Below, in pieces: positions 25,108 through 34,366 of a stretch of DNA of 64,000 bases. Position numbers and translations under genes: made by a program. Position 1 is the stretch's first letter, and the number at the start of each line of letters is the position of its first letter. The DNA is taken from NCBI GenBank assembly GCA_041749535.1, contig JBGTBE010000108.1:186001-250000 (forward strand), in the 5' to 3' direction. This DNA is from JBBQZU01 sp041749535. Lineage in GTDB: Bacteria; Bacteroidota; Bacteroidia; Flavobacteriales_D; Cryomorphaceae. The notes beneath the pieces were generated by a model, which did not search any database, was not told where the DNA came from, and saw only the letters and a list, made by a program, of their open reading frames with translations.

Positions 25108-26577
25108 TTAATTTTTTTCCCGAAGGTAAACCACTGTTGAATACGTGATAACAGCTGCCGAAGCAATCACATATCGCAGTGCGCCATCCGCATCAAGCGC
25201 TATAAACGCAAGCCAAAGTATTGCACCTAGCCCGGTATACAGCCCGATTTCTTTCAGGTTGTAAGGCACTGGGTGCAGCTTTTGGCCCAGTAAATAGGAG
25301 AACAACATCATTGCGACATAGGCCATCAAAGTTGCCCAAGCCGCTCCGTGATAGCCCATCTCTGGTATGAGCACAATATTGGCAACTATTGTTATTACAG
25401 CTCCAATGCATGCGGTAAGTGCGCCATAGATGGTTTTATTGCTCAACTTGTACCAGAAAGAAAGATTAAAAACCGCTCCAAAACAAACATAAGCGAAGAG
25501 TAGTATGGGTATGACGCCTATACCTTCGCGAAATTTCGGACCAACCATGAGAATGACCAGATCGATAAAGCATAGAAGAATAAGCGTGATAAACGTTGCA
25601 GCAATGAAATAATACTTCATGATCAACGCTTGCATTCTATTGCTTTCTTCACTGGTTCGGCCCGAAGAAAAAATAAACGGTTCTGCAGCAAATCGATATG
25701 CTTGTATTCCGATGCTAAGTAGCATAGCAACTTTATAACATGCTCCGTAAATTCCAAGCTGAACCAGCGCTTGATCTTCGGGTAGGCCTGACAATATGGA
25801 GAAGAAAGCACGATCGAAGGTTTCGTTCACGATGCCCGCCAAACCAAGCAGAAGCAAGGGCATTGAATAGGGTAAGAGCTTTCTGAGAATACTCAAACTA
25901 AAATGCCACCTGATTCCAGAAATAAAAGGCAATAACAGCGCAAATTTTAAAGCACTGCTGGCAAGGTTTGCAATGAAAATGTAGCCGATGCCTATTGAAG
26001 GATCGTACCATTGCTCCACGAAAATATGAAGCGGAGCATCAGGGTTTTTCAATGCCCAGGGACAATATAGTATCAAAAAAAGATTGAGACCAATGTTGAG
26101 AAGAATATGTGCAAGGTTTATAAAAACAAAGGAAAAAGGCTTGTTCAGATGCCTGAGGCGTGCAAAAGGTATTGTAGCAATAACATCAAATGCAATAATC
26201 CATGCAAACCATGTGACATATTCTGGGTGTTCACCATATCCGAGTTGAAAGGCGATTGAATCTGCCGTTAAAGTGCTGAGAAGAAGAAATACTGTTGTAG
26301 TGGTGAAAATAGAAATGAATGCTGTGCTGAAGACCGCCTCTTTGCGTGACTTTTCAGTTTCAATAGAAGAAAACCTGAAAAAGGCGGTCTCCATGCCATA
26401 CGTGAGCAAAACGAGCAAGATGGCTACGTATGCATACATCTCGGTGACAGTGCCGTATTCACCCTCCGCAAAAACCCTTGTGTACAGCGGAAACAGGAGG
26501 TAATTCAATACCCTGCCTAATATGCTGCTAATGCCGTAGATCGCAGTTTGACTTGCGAGAGTGCGAAGGCCGCTCAT
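25108..26577 (-). CDS. Wzx-like lipopolysaccharide/oligosaccharide flippase
   Basis: The 489-residue integral membrane protein has about 12-14 hydrophobic helices spread along its length, and the N-terminal pattern (LASQTAIYGISSILGRVLNY) typical of the polysaccharide biosynthesis group of the MOP exporter superfamily. These proteins flip lipid-linked sugars across the inner membrane. The substrate cannot be predicted, since no glycosyltransferase cluster is attached. It lies 19 bases after the enoyl-CoA hydratase gene and 9 bases before dut. Confidence 0.9.
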   Translation of the reverse strand: MSGLRTLASQTAIYGISSILGRVLNYLLFPLYTRVFAEGEYGTVTEMYAYVAILLVLLTYGMETAFFRFSSIETEKSRKEAVFSTAFISIFTTTTVFLLLSTLTADSIAFQLGYGEHPEYVTWFAWIIAFDVIATIPFARLRHLNKPFSFVFINLAHILLNIGLNLFLILYCPWALKNPDAPLHIFVEQWYDPSIGIGYIFIANLASSALKFALLLPFISGIRWHFSLSILRKLLPYSMPLLLLGLAGIVNETFDRAFFSILSGLPEDQALVQLGIYGACYKVAMLLSIGIQAYRFAAEPFIFSSGRTSEESNRMQALIMKYYFIAATFITLILLCFIDLVILMVGPKFREGIGVIPILLFAYVCFGAVFNLSFWYKLSNKTIYGALTACIGAVITIVANIVLIPEMGYHGAAWATLMAYVAMMLFSYLLGQKLHPVPYNLKEIGLYTGLGAILWLAFIALDADGALRYVIASAAVITYSTVVYLREKN

Positions 26578-26596
26578 GATAGAATTCTAAGAAAGA

Positions 26597-27376
26597 TCAG
26601 CCTGCGAATTGTGGTTTTCTTTTTTCGAAAAAGGCTTTGGTACCTTCTATGAAGTCGCCTGTTTCAAAACATGAAGCAAACGCGTTTATTTCTTCTTCGA
26701 AACCATCTTTACTATAATTGCTGAATGCGTTTACAGCTTTGATAGCGGCACTTATCGCGGATGGTGAGTTTTTGGATACGCGCAACGCAAGTTCTGTGCA
26801 CACGTTTAGAAGTTCTGTGGGTGCTACCACTGAATTTACCAAGCCTATTCGAAATGCCTCATTGGCATCTATCATTCCTCCTGAAAGTATAAGCTCTAGT
26901 GCCCTTCCTTTGCCAACCAGCATGGGCAAGCGCTGGGTACCACCATATCCTGGTATTACGCCGAGTGTTACCTCCGGAAGGCCGAGTTTTGCAGTATCGG
27001 CAGCAATTCTGATATGGCAAGCCATAGCAAGCTCAAGACCACCACCAAGGGCATATCCGTTTATTGCGGCAATTACAGGCTTGCCAAGAGACTCTACTTT
27101 GTTGAACAGAATTCGGTGTCCCTCAGCACTGAGTTCACGGCCTTGCTCTTTTGCAAAATGCGCAAATTCTTTCACATCTGCACCTGCGCCAAATGCTTTA
27201 TCGCCCGAACCTGTTAGAATCAACACCCTTACTGATTCGTTTTTTTCAGCTTCAGTAAATGCGGATGATAATTCAGATATTGTCTCTTTATTCAGTGCAT
27301 TGAGCTGAGCGGGTCTGTTTATCGTTAGAATAAGCACAGGACCATCTTGACGGATTTCAATATTTTTGTAGGGCAT
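26597..27376 (-). CDS. enoyl-CoA hydratase/isomerase family protein
   Basis: The 259-residue protein is a crotonase-fold enzyme. It has the oxyanion-hole segments GAGADVKEF (about residues 60-68) and ALGGGLELAMACHIR (about 105-120), with the second glutamate of the hydratase active site in LGLPEVTLGVIPGYGGTQRLP. Both catalytic glutamates of a true 2-enoyl-CoA hydratase appear to be present, which favours hydration of trans-2-enoyl-CoA in fatty acid or amino acid breakdown. I chose the ATG at 27376, because a perfect -7 box at 27392-27399 lies inside the longer frame from 27427. It may head the envelope operon, as only 19 bases separate it from the flippase gene. Confidence 0.92.
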   Translation of the reverse strand: MPYKNIEIRQDGPVLILTINRPAQLNALNKETISELSSAFTEAEKNESVRVLILTGSGDKAFGAGADVKEFAHFAKEQGRELSAEGHRILFNKVESLGKPVIAAINGYALGGGLELAMACHIRIAADTAKLGLPEVTLGVIPGYGGTQRLPMLVGKGRALELILSGGMIDANEAFRIGLVNSVVAPTELLNVCTELALRVSKNSPSAISAAIKAVNAFSNYSKDGFEEEINAFASCFETGDFIEGTKAFFEKRKPQFAG

Positions 27377-27391
27377 GATAAGGGTTTGATG

Positions 27392-27399
27392 CAAATTTA
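27392..27399 (-). promoter_or_regulatory. -7 promoter box for the echA-like gene and possibly the envelope operon
   Basis: TAAATTTG on the minus strand is a perfect TAnnTTTG match 15 bases upstream of the ATG at 27376. It supports that start over the in-frame ATG at 27427. No clear promoter lies in the 19-base gap to the flippase gene, so this may also drive flippase, dut and the following genes. Confidence 0.55.
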
Positions 27400-27466
27400 G
27401 TTGAATGTCCTTAACATCGGCTATCATGATTTCAGTTCGAAACAGCCAATATTTAAAGAAACGCTA

Positions 27467-29647
27467 ATGATAAAGAGTATTGTTCGTTTGGCCTTTTTTG
27501 TATTGCCTTTGATTGTATTTTCTAATTGCGTGTTTGCTCAGCAGCACAGTCATAATGGATGGGCGCTTACCACGAAAGACACATTGAGAATTCTATTAGT
27601 ATTTGTTGAAATTCAATACGATACGCTTCCTAATTTAGAAGATTTACCCGAAGGTAATTATGATTGGCCCAAATCAGGATTGCCCGGCTATGCTGACGAA
27701 ATCTTCCATCCGTTCTACACCCCAAGCCCTACTGCTATCATGACCCGATACTATCATGAGAGTTCTCTGGGCAACTTAATCGTTTTGGGCGATTACATTC
27801 CGAAGCTGTTTAAAGTGCCGTACAGTAAGATGTTGAGTAGGGGCCAGTATGTTATTTTTGAAACAGTCTCTGCTGAGATTGCGTCAATGGGGGAGGTGGT
27901 TACCAATGCCGGATTGAAATTGGATGATTTTGATTTATGGAAGAAATCACCTGGCCGGGGCTTAGAAATAGCTCCCGCGAATGGTGAGTTCACAGGGGTA
28001 GACCATGTGATGGTTCTCACGCGCAATTATCACTCCATGCCAAAGGATAATGGGCAGGCTTCTCCGAGTAGCTTTGGAATTCTGGGAGGATATCGTACTG
28101 ATACCTATTCAATTTTTAGTGGCGGTCATTCGCTTCCTTTTGGCATCCTTAAACATGAGCTGAACCATTTGTTTCTTGGCGGGAACAATTTTCATAGTGG
28201 AGGAGGAAACTCTAGCCGTTTTTTAAGTTATACTTTAAGTGTTCAAGGTGGTTGGAGTATGATGGGCGCTGCAAATTCTAGTTTGCTTACCTGCAATGCC
28301 TGGGACCGCTACAGGCTTGGTTGGAAAGCTGAGGGAAATGAATTTCTGATAAGTGCATTGGACAGCAATGGTAAGGAGGCAAACGGAGACCTGGATGCCA
28401 ATCGGGCTGATGATGCAGGGGTATATATTCTTCGTGATTTTCAAAGCAAAGGCGACGCCATTCGGATTAAGCTTCCCTACATACCCGATACACAATTTGA
28501 ACAATGGCTTTGGCTGGAGAATCATGCTACCACAGCCATTAACGGTTCTCCTTTCGACAATTACAAATACAGTGATGCAGAATGTGCTTCTTCAGCCCTA
28601 CCTGGATTGTTTATGGCCGTGCAAATAGATACAGAGAAAAAAGAAGGCAAAGATGTGTATGGATATGTACTTGCCGATAATTGGAAACCCATTCCCGCCA
28701 ATGGAATGTATGATACCCAATGCAGCAGTGAAGAATTACAATTGAAACAATGTGTGAATACCAAGGCTTATAAAACATACGAGCTCCTTGAAGATTTCGA
28801 GAATCCATTGAGTGGAAATCACGAGCAAGAAAATATTTATGCGCAGCCGGCAGACTCATTCAGACAATTGAGCGATTCAGATTTTATTCCTCCTATGATT
28901 AGGAAGGTTGGAGACGCATATCAACGTTTGAATTTTTTAGGTGACGAAAATCACAATTTCAGGCCAGGTTACAAATCTATGATGGGCATTGGTACCAATC
29001 CTACGGCGGCATCGGTCTTAACCTTTGTAAATGCCCGCAAACCTCGAAAGGCTCATAAGCGCAACAATACCACCATTTATCTCAACGGAATTGGCATAAA
29101 AATTCTTGAGCATTATAGTGATGGATCCATGAAAGTAAGCATCCGTTTCGATGACCACATACTTGATTCTAAAAGACGTTGGTGCGCACCATTCATTGTC
29201 CTCAACAATCACAATGCTGCCGGGGCAGATCTGCTTGTTACAGGGCACTTAATACTGGACCGAGGACAGACTCCAACGCGCTTTGATGAGCCAGCTGTTA
29301 CAGAGGATGGCGTATATTTTACCGACCCAACAACTTTAACCATTGCGCCTGAAGCGCAAATGGTGAATGATGGGTTGATTGAGTTAAAGAAATCAAGCCA
29401 GATCACTGTTAGCCAAGGTGCTACGCTTTTGTTGGAGAGAAGATCCAAAGTAAACTTAGAAGGAGGAACGCACTTAAACTTTGAGGTAGGCGCAACGCTG
29501 GTTGGCCGGGGTAGAATTCGAATAGAGAAGGGGGCTGCTGTATTCTGTGAAGATGAAGCGACGCACAAGCTAGCGCGCCGACGAACCTTTCAGAAGAACA
29601 GGGTTTTAGTCCAAAGCGGGCAGCTTAACGAAGAAAATACTCCCTGA
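27467..29647 (+). CDS. putative secreted M6-like zinc metalloprotease
   Basis: The 726-residue protein has a signal peptide (ends near VFAQ, residue 25). A zinc-binding motif HELNHLFLGGNNFH spans residues 230-243, giving HExxH plus a third His 9 residues later. Further on, GGWSMMGAANSSLLTCNAWDRYRLGW resembles the Met-turn and AWxRxxLGW block of M6 (immune inhibitor A-like) peptidases. The C-terminal 120 residues look like short beta-helix rungs (EAQMVNDGLIELKKSSQITV and following). No T9SS sorting domain is present, so it is probably periplasmic or secreted by another route. The ATG at 27467 starts the signal peptide; the longer frame from 27401 is not needed. Its last 42 bases overlap the sensor kinase gene on the other strand. 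Confidence 0.75.
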   Translation: MIKSIVRLAFFVLPLIVFSNCVFAQQHSHNGWALTTKDTLRILLVFVEIQYDTLPNLEDLPEGNYDWPKSGLPGYADEIFHPFYTPSPTAIMTRYYHESSLGNLIVLGDYIPKLFKVPYSKMLSRGQYVIFETVSAEIASMGEVVTNAGLKLDDFDLWKKSPGRGLEIAPANGEFTGVDHVMVLTRNYHSMPKDNGQASPSSFGILGGYRTDTYSIFSGGHSLPFGILKHELNHLFLGGNNFHSGGGNSSRFLSYTLSVQGGWSMMGAANSSLLTCNAWDRYRLGWKAEGNEFLISALDSNGKEANGDLDANRADDAGVYILRDFQSKGDAIRIKLPYIPDTQFEQWLWLENHATTAINGSPFDNYKYSDAECASSALPGLFMAVQIDTEKKEGKDVYGYVLADNWKPIPANGMYDTQCSSEELQLKQCVNTKAYKTYELLEDFENPLSGNHEQENIYAQPADSFRQLSDSDFIPPMIRKVGDAYQRLNFLGDENHNFRPGYKSMMGIGTNPTAASVLTFVNARKPRKAHKRNNTTIYLNGIGIKILEHYSDGSMKVSIRFDDHILDSKRRWCAPFIVLNNHNAAGADLLVTGHLILDRGQTPTRFDEPAVTEDGVYFTDPTTLTIAPEAQMVNDGLIELKKSSQITVSQGATLLLERRSKVNLEGGTHLNFEVGATLVGRGRIRIEKGAAVFCEDEATHKLARRRTFQKNRVLVQSGQLNEENTP

Positions 29648-32600
29648 ACCGGAGGAGGAGTTGAACCAGATTTCACCGCCGCTATTTTCAACAATGTTTT
29701 TGCACATGGCAAGCCCAAGACCCATTCCATGGCTTTTTGTGGTGAAGTTCGGAACGAATATTTTCTGCCTTGCCATTTGGTCAATACCCATCCCGTTGTC
29801 GGCGATGGAAATTATATAGCTACCACCTTCTTGCTTAAGTTCAATATGTACCAGCCCGGGTATACCGTTTGGAATAGCTTGCAGGGCATTTTTGATCAGA
29901 TTGTTAAACACCCTCAGCATTTGTTCTTTATCAGCATTGACATTTGCTGTTTTTAACCCTTCAAAGAGCAATGTGATTTTGACCCTCTCTACATGCGAAA
30001 AAAGTGAAGAAGCATTCGTAAGAACTGGTATCAAATCAATGATTTCAAAACGAGCATGTGGCATTCTGGCAAAATTTGAAAATGCTGTGGCAATGGCGCT
30101 CAGCGCATCAATTTGCTCATTGAGGTTTTGTGTTGTCTTGGTAATCTGTTCGTTACTAAGTATTTCACCCTTATCAATACAGCGTTGTAAGTGCTGTACA
30201 CTTAGTTTCATGGGTGTTAAAGGGTTTTTAATTTCATGTGCGACTTGTTTGGCCATTTCCCTCCAGGCCGATTCTCGTTCCGATTGAGCGAGTCGCTCCG
30301 AATTGTGTTCCAATTCAGCGATTTTCGCATTGTATTCTGTAACCAACAGTCCTATTTCATCTTGACTATTGTAGTCTATTAGTCTGTTCGATTTTCCAGG
30401 ATCCATTTGTGACAGACTCTCCCGAATTATTCTCAGGGGCGCTGTGATCCATTGCGCCATGAATAGACCCACAAATACTGAAAGCAGGAGTAGCAGTACA
30501 AAAATATTTACCACTGCGACAAGGAATCGGGAAATTTCCTGATCCAGTTCCACTTGTCGCCCGAAATAGGGTAAATTGAGATAAGCGAGTAATACACCAT
30601 TCTTGTTATAAAAGGGAGTATAAGCGGAGATATATTTTAGCTTACCTATTTCTTCCTCGTGGATGTATTCAATTTTTCCAAGGTAATGAAGATTGGCAAA
30701 TGCAGCAGGATTCGCTTTGCGGGAAATGAGCCCTTCATTAAACATTCGCATCTGACTCGAAGCCAAGATATCACCTTCAGGACTGTAAAGATTTATATCA
30801 GTGAAGAAAACTGTAGAGAATTGAGAGAGCAAGCGATTTATGTAGTCAGCTTGACTATAATCTAGTTCATATTCATCTTCCAGCTTATTTTTTACTTCAA
30901 GTAGCACAGACTGAAGCTTTTCACCGAGCAATCGCTTATTCTTCTCAGCATATTGCTCACCCAAAGAGTGTCTTGTAGCCAATGCGAAAACAACCATACT
31001 CGCAAACGTGAGTAAGACGAGCAGTAATTGGATACGTTGATTAAGACTTAGATTACTTGGTTGCCGCCACCACAGCGTATTTGCTGCAAGATGCGCCAAA
31101 ATATATACTATTCCGAAAATGGCACATAGATAACTGAATGTAGATGCCTTATTAATAAAGGTTTTCATCTCTGTAGATAAAATCACGATGGTATTATCAT
31201 TCACCTTTGAAACCAAATGTTCGATTCCATCCTGACGGACAAAATGTGATTTCTCATTGCCTTTCAAAAACCTTTTTGGGGATTGCTGATAAGCAATATT
31301 ACCTCGTGCCCTTGCAAGGCTACCATTGATATAAACAGCAGATGCGTATGGAAGAGACTCTGCTGAAAGTCGCGAAGCTTCATCGATAAGCAGTGCAGGG
31401 AAACCTATATGTTGTGGATATAATTTGGTGTTGAATTCAAATACAAAATAGCCATCAGGAACTTCTCTCAATGTGTAATGAAGAGGGATTAGCGCAATAT
31501 AGGATGCCAAACCAGCAGAGCGCATCAAGTAAAATAGTTGCCCATCGAGAGTTGTAGGTTCCCCTTCTTCAGCAATTTTTTTTTGTATTTCAATCAAAGG
31601 CATCGGTTTCACATTGGGAAGTTTTCCCCACACACCTCCATCTTCCTGAAAAATATACATATTGATATCATACTTGCTCAAATATCCAGAGAAGAATCGC
31701 GGTATTACGTAGTCTTCGATGACCTGCCTTGTGTGCAGATCATTCTCAAAAAACAACTTCTTGACCGTTTGGTCACGGAGAAGCACTGGTTTTACTTCAG
31801 TAAAAAGTAACTCAGCTACCGGGTCGTTGTTAATTGCCAGCTTTTCAGCCAGTATTTTTCTTTGATTGTGTTCGCGAACAGCATTATACTTTATAAAATT
31901 ATGAGAGCTTACACCAGCAAATATTGAGATGATGATGGTGATGTAGATAAGCTTTAAATTTTTATGCCCTGCTTGTGTTCTGGCATATTGAATCGTAAAC
32001 AATACAGCTGGAGGCCAAAGGATAAATCCAAGATCTTTGATTCCAAGCAAGTGTGTGGCAATGATGAAAAGCAAGGTGGCAATTCCAAGGCTTAGTAAGC
32101 TCTCGTTTAGTGCTATCTTGCATTTTTCAAAGAATATTACGGTTGTATCGCACAGCAATACAAATGCAAGAAATAGCAAGGAAAGGGATGGAAGTGCAAT
32201 ATAGCTGTACGTATTGAGACCGGTTATATTATCAATCTCAAAGGGAATGTTTGAGTTGAGCACCAGCCCTTTAGATAGTGCGTTTACAAACAGACCAAAA
32301 GCGAATAGTAAAAGAAACATCATGAATTGCACTGTATGCCGATACCAGTTTAATAAGCGTTCATTTTTCTGAAGCAGGACGAATCGCGCCATAAGTGCAA
32401 GCACGAGTACTATGATGTTATTTATCGCAAAGTCGGCAAGAGATGGATACCAATGGGATGATGCATAGATGGCCGGATCGAAGAGCTTCAATTTTGTCAA
32501 GTAGTTTGGCCAGCCAGCGGTTATGCTCCAAATTCTCAATCCAAAAACTGAAACAACCAGTGTGAGAAACAGCAATGTTCCAGACATTTCAATCCATTGC

Positions 32601-33292
32601 CTTACCAAGGCAAGCAGTGAGAGAAGGATAAGAAAGCCACCCAAAATCGAAAAAATTGAATAGAGCAATGCTACCAGGATATTGGAACTATCATCCTCCG
32701 AAAATGAGAGGTAAAAGTATTGATGATCTGCCTTAAGCTTTACCCATCCAGGGCTCGATTGGCTACTTATTTCCTTGAGCATAGGTATTTTAAAGCTTCC
32801 TATGAATTCACTTTTAAGGTACTTATTGGCCTGTTTGAAACTGTTCTTAATCAATATTGCTGCTACATATTCTTCGATACCATTTGTGAAGTATAGCAAG
32901 CGGTACCAGCCATTGTCAAATTGGTGTATTTCGGTTCCCCGTCTTGCTACTTGCAAAGCCAATTGTGGGGATAGCGCATTGTGTGACCAAAGAGCCAACT
33001 CATCATTTCGGAATACGAAGATGATTACTCCTTCACGCGCGTACATCTCTTGGAAGAATTGCGATCGTCCGTATTGAACATTTCGTATTCCTTTGGATGT
33101 AATGTCATGCTGAATTTTCTCGATTACATCTATGGAGAATTCAGTTTTTTGATCCAGCTCCAGCGCAAACTGATGTGCTCCGTTGCTGATAGAATTCATT
33201 TTATTCGGCAGTTGTGCAACAGGGTCCGCCAATGCCAGAATTATGACTCCCGCGAGGAGCAGCAAGATGGATTTTTTTATTTCCCTTGACAT
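29606..33292 (-). CDS. large membrane sensor histidine kinase, NtrY-like
   Basis: The 1228-residue protein has an N-terminal membrane helix, a periplasmic stretch, then about ten further hydrophobic helices between residues 210 and 490. A second extracytoplasmic stretch precedes more helices near 730-780 and 920-950, followed by a HAMP domain. The kinase core carries the phosphorylated His1019 in AHEIKNPLTPMKLS, an N box (NNLIKNALQA), a G1 box (DNGMGID) and a G2 box (GMGLGLAMC). The H-box wording is typical of NtrY-type kinases. No response regulator lies next to it, so its partner is elsewhere. The ATG at 33292 begins just before the first membrane helix. Signal and targets are unknown. Confidence 0.9.
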   Translation of the reverse strand: MSREIKKSILLLLAGVIILALADPVAQLPNKMNSISNGAHQFALELDQKTEFSIDVIEKIQHDITSKGIRNVQYGRSQFFQEMYAREGVIIFVFRNDELALWSHNALSPQLALQVARRGTEIHQFDNGWYRLLYFTNGIEEYVAAILIKNSFKQANKYLKSEFIGSFKIPMLKEISSQSSPGWVKLKADHQYFYLSFSEDDSSNILVALLYSIFSILGGFLILLSLLALVRQWIEMSGTLLFLTLVVSVFGLRIWSITAGWPNYLTKLKLFDPAIYASSHWYPSLADFAINNIIVLVLALMARFVLLQKNERLLNWYRHTVQFMMFLLLFAFGLFVNALSKGLVLNSNIPFEIDNITGLNTYSYIALPSLSLLFLAFVLLCDTTVIFFEKCKIALNESLLSLGIATLLFIIATHLLGIKDLGFILWPPAVLFTIQYARTQAGHKNLKLIYITIIISIFAGVSSHNFIKYNAVREHNQRKILAEKLAINNDPVAELLFTEVKPVLLRDQTVKKLFFENDLHTRQVIEDYVIPRFFSGYLSKYDINMYIFQEDGGVWGKLPNVKPMPLIEIQKKIAEEGEPTTLDGQLFYLMRSAGLASYIALIPLHYTLREVPDGYFVFEFNTKLYPQHIGFPALLIDEASRLSAESLPYASAVYINGSLARARGNIAYQQSPKRFLKGNEKSHFVRQDGIEHLVSKVNDNTIVILSTEMKTFINKASTFSYLCAIFGIVYILAHLAANTLWWRQPSNLSLNQRIQLLLVLLTFASMVVFALATRHSLGEQYAEKNKRLLGEKLQSVLLEVKNKLEDEYELDYSQADYINRLLSQFSTVFFTDINLYSPEGDILASSQMRMFNEGLISRKANPAAFANLHYLGKIEYIHEEEIGKLKYISAYTPFYNKNGVLLAYLNLPYFGRQVELDQEISRFLVAVVNIFVLLLLLSVFVGLFMAQWITAPLRIIRESLSQMDPGKSNRLIDYNSQDEIGLLVTEYNAKIAELEHNSERLAQSERESAWREMAKQVAHEIKNPLTPMKLSVQHLQRCIDKGEILSNEQITKTTQNLNEQIDALSAIATAFSNFARMPHARFEIIDLIPVLTNASSLFSHVERVKITLLFEGLKTANVNADKEQMLRVFNNLIKNALQAIPNGIPGLVHIELKQEGGSYIISIADNGMGIDQMARQKIFVPNFTTKSHGMGLGLAMCKNIVENSGGEIWFNSSSGSGSIFFVKLPALD

Positions 33293-33393
33293 AGAGAATC
33301 TTCCACAGATTTCAGGCCACAAATCGGACCAATAGAGTTTGTTGTGTAAGCGGCACGAATGATAGTCATTTTATCGGCTATTTTGTATCGGAT

Positions 33394-33421
33394 AAAAAAA
33401 ATCCCCGCAAATTGCGAGGAT
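33394..33421 (-). terminator. terminator of the ATP synthase operon, after atpG
   Basis: On the minus strand a 10-bp stem (ATCCTCGCAA with TTGCGGGGAT, one G-T pair) has a minimal loop and is followed by seven T residues. It lies 26 bases after the atpG stop, closing the operon before the sensor kinase gene. Confidence 0.8.
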
Positions 33422-33446
33422 CAATGATCGTTGGGAGTGATTAAGA

Positions 33447-34322
33447 TTAACCATTCAAGGCTTCGGCCCCCGCTACAATTTCAAGAATCTCATTGGTAAT
33501 GGATGCCTGACGTGCTTTATTGTAAGTCAATTTTAACTCTTTAATAAGATCAGAAGCGTTGTCTGTGGCTTTGTGCATTGCAGTCATGCGGGCGCCATGC
33601 TCTGATGCCTGAGAATCTAAAATGGCTTTGTAAAACTGAATTTTAAGAGACCGTGGAATCAAATCGACCACAATTTCTTCTTTGCTCGGTTCAAAAATAA
33701 ACTCAACAGAAGTACTTGTTTCACTTTTAATTGGGGGAGCTTCTATTGGAAGGAACTGCTCCACCTGTGTATTTTGTACTGCAGCGTTCTTAAAAGAGTT
33801 ATATACCAGATATACCTTGTCCAAACTTCCTTCTAAAAACTTGTCCATTACGATGCCGGCCATGGCTGAAGAATTGGCGAAGTTTAGTTCATCAAAGAGT
33901 TTATGAGGCTCTATTGGGTATCCCGCTCCCGCTACATACGAAGTTTTCTTAAAATAGTCGAGGGCTTTTTTACCCACACACATCACTTTCACATTCGTAT
34001 TCTTGTGTTCATCAATAAGTTGCCTTACTTGCTTGTTTACGTTATTGTTAAACGCTCCACACAATCCTCGATTCGAATTTACTGCCACAATTAGTACATG
34101 TTTCAATTCGCTTTTCCTGCCGAAAGGGTTATCCGAAACATCAAGCGATGCACTGAGATTCTGTAAAATCTCCTGCAATTTATTTGCATATGGCCTCATC
34201 TGCAAAATGGCATCTTGAGCCCTTCTGAGTTTGGCTGCAGAAACCATTTTCATCGCGGAAGTAATTTGGCGCGTTGAATTGATAGAAATGATTCTGGAGC
34301 GTATTTCTTTTAAGTTTGCCAT
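33447..34322 (-). CDS. atpG: F0F1 ATP synthase gamma subunit
   Basis: The 291-residue protein forms the central rotor shaft of the F1 motor. The N-terminal helix block NLKEIRSRIISINSTRQITSAM and the C-terminal YNKARQASITNEILEIVAGA are the conserved coiled-coil ends that turn inside the catalytic hexamer. The HVLIVAVNSNRGLCGAFN block is also typical. It is the last gene of the operon and is followed by a terminator. The usual next genes atpD and atpC are absent here. Confidence 0.97.
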   Translation of the reverse strand: MANLKEIRSRIISINSTRQITSAMKMVSAAKLRRAQDAILQMRPYANKLQEILQNLSASLDVSDNPFGRKSELKHVLIVAVNSNRGLCGAFNNNVNKQVRQLIDEHKNTNVKVMCVGKKALDYFKKTSYVAGAGYPIEPHKLFDELNFANSSAMAGIVMDKFLEGSLDKVYLVYNSFKNAAVQNTQVEQFLPIEAPPIKSETSTSVEFIFEPSKEEIVVDLIPRSLKIQFYKAILDSQASEHGARMTAMHKATDNASDLIKELKLTYNKARQASITNEILEIVAGAEALNG

Positions 34323-34366
34323 ACTCTGTTTTGAACAGGACTAATCAAGGCCTATGTTCTTTAATA

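Noticed and set aside
26718..27308. 196-residue plus-strand frame opposite the enoyl-CoA hydratase gene
   Set aside because: Antisense shadow of a gene with full crotonase motifs.
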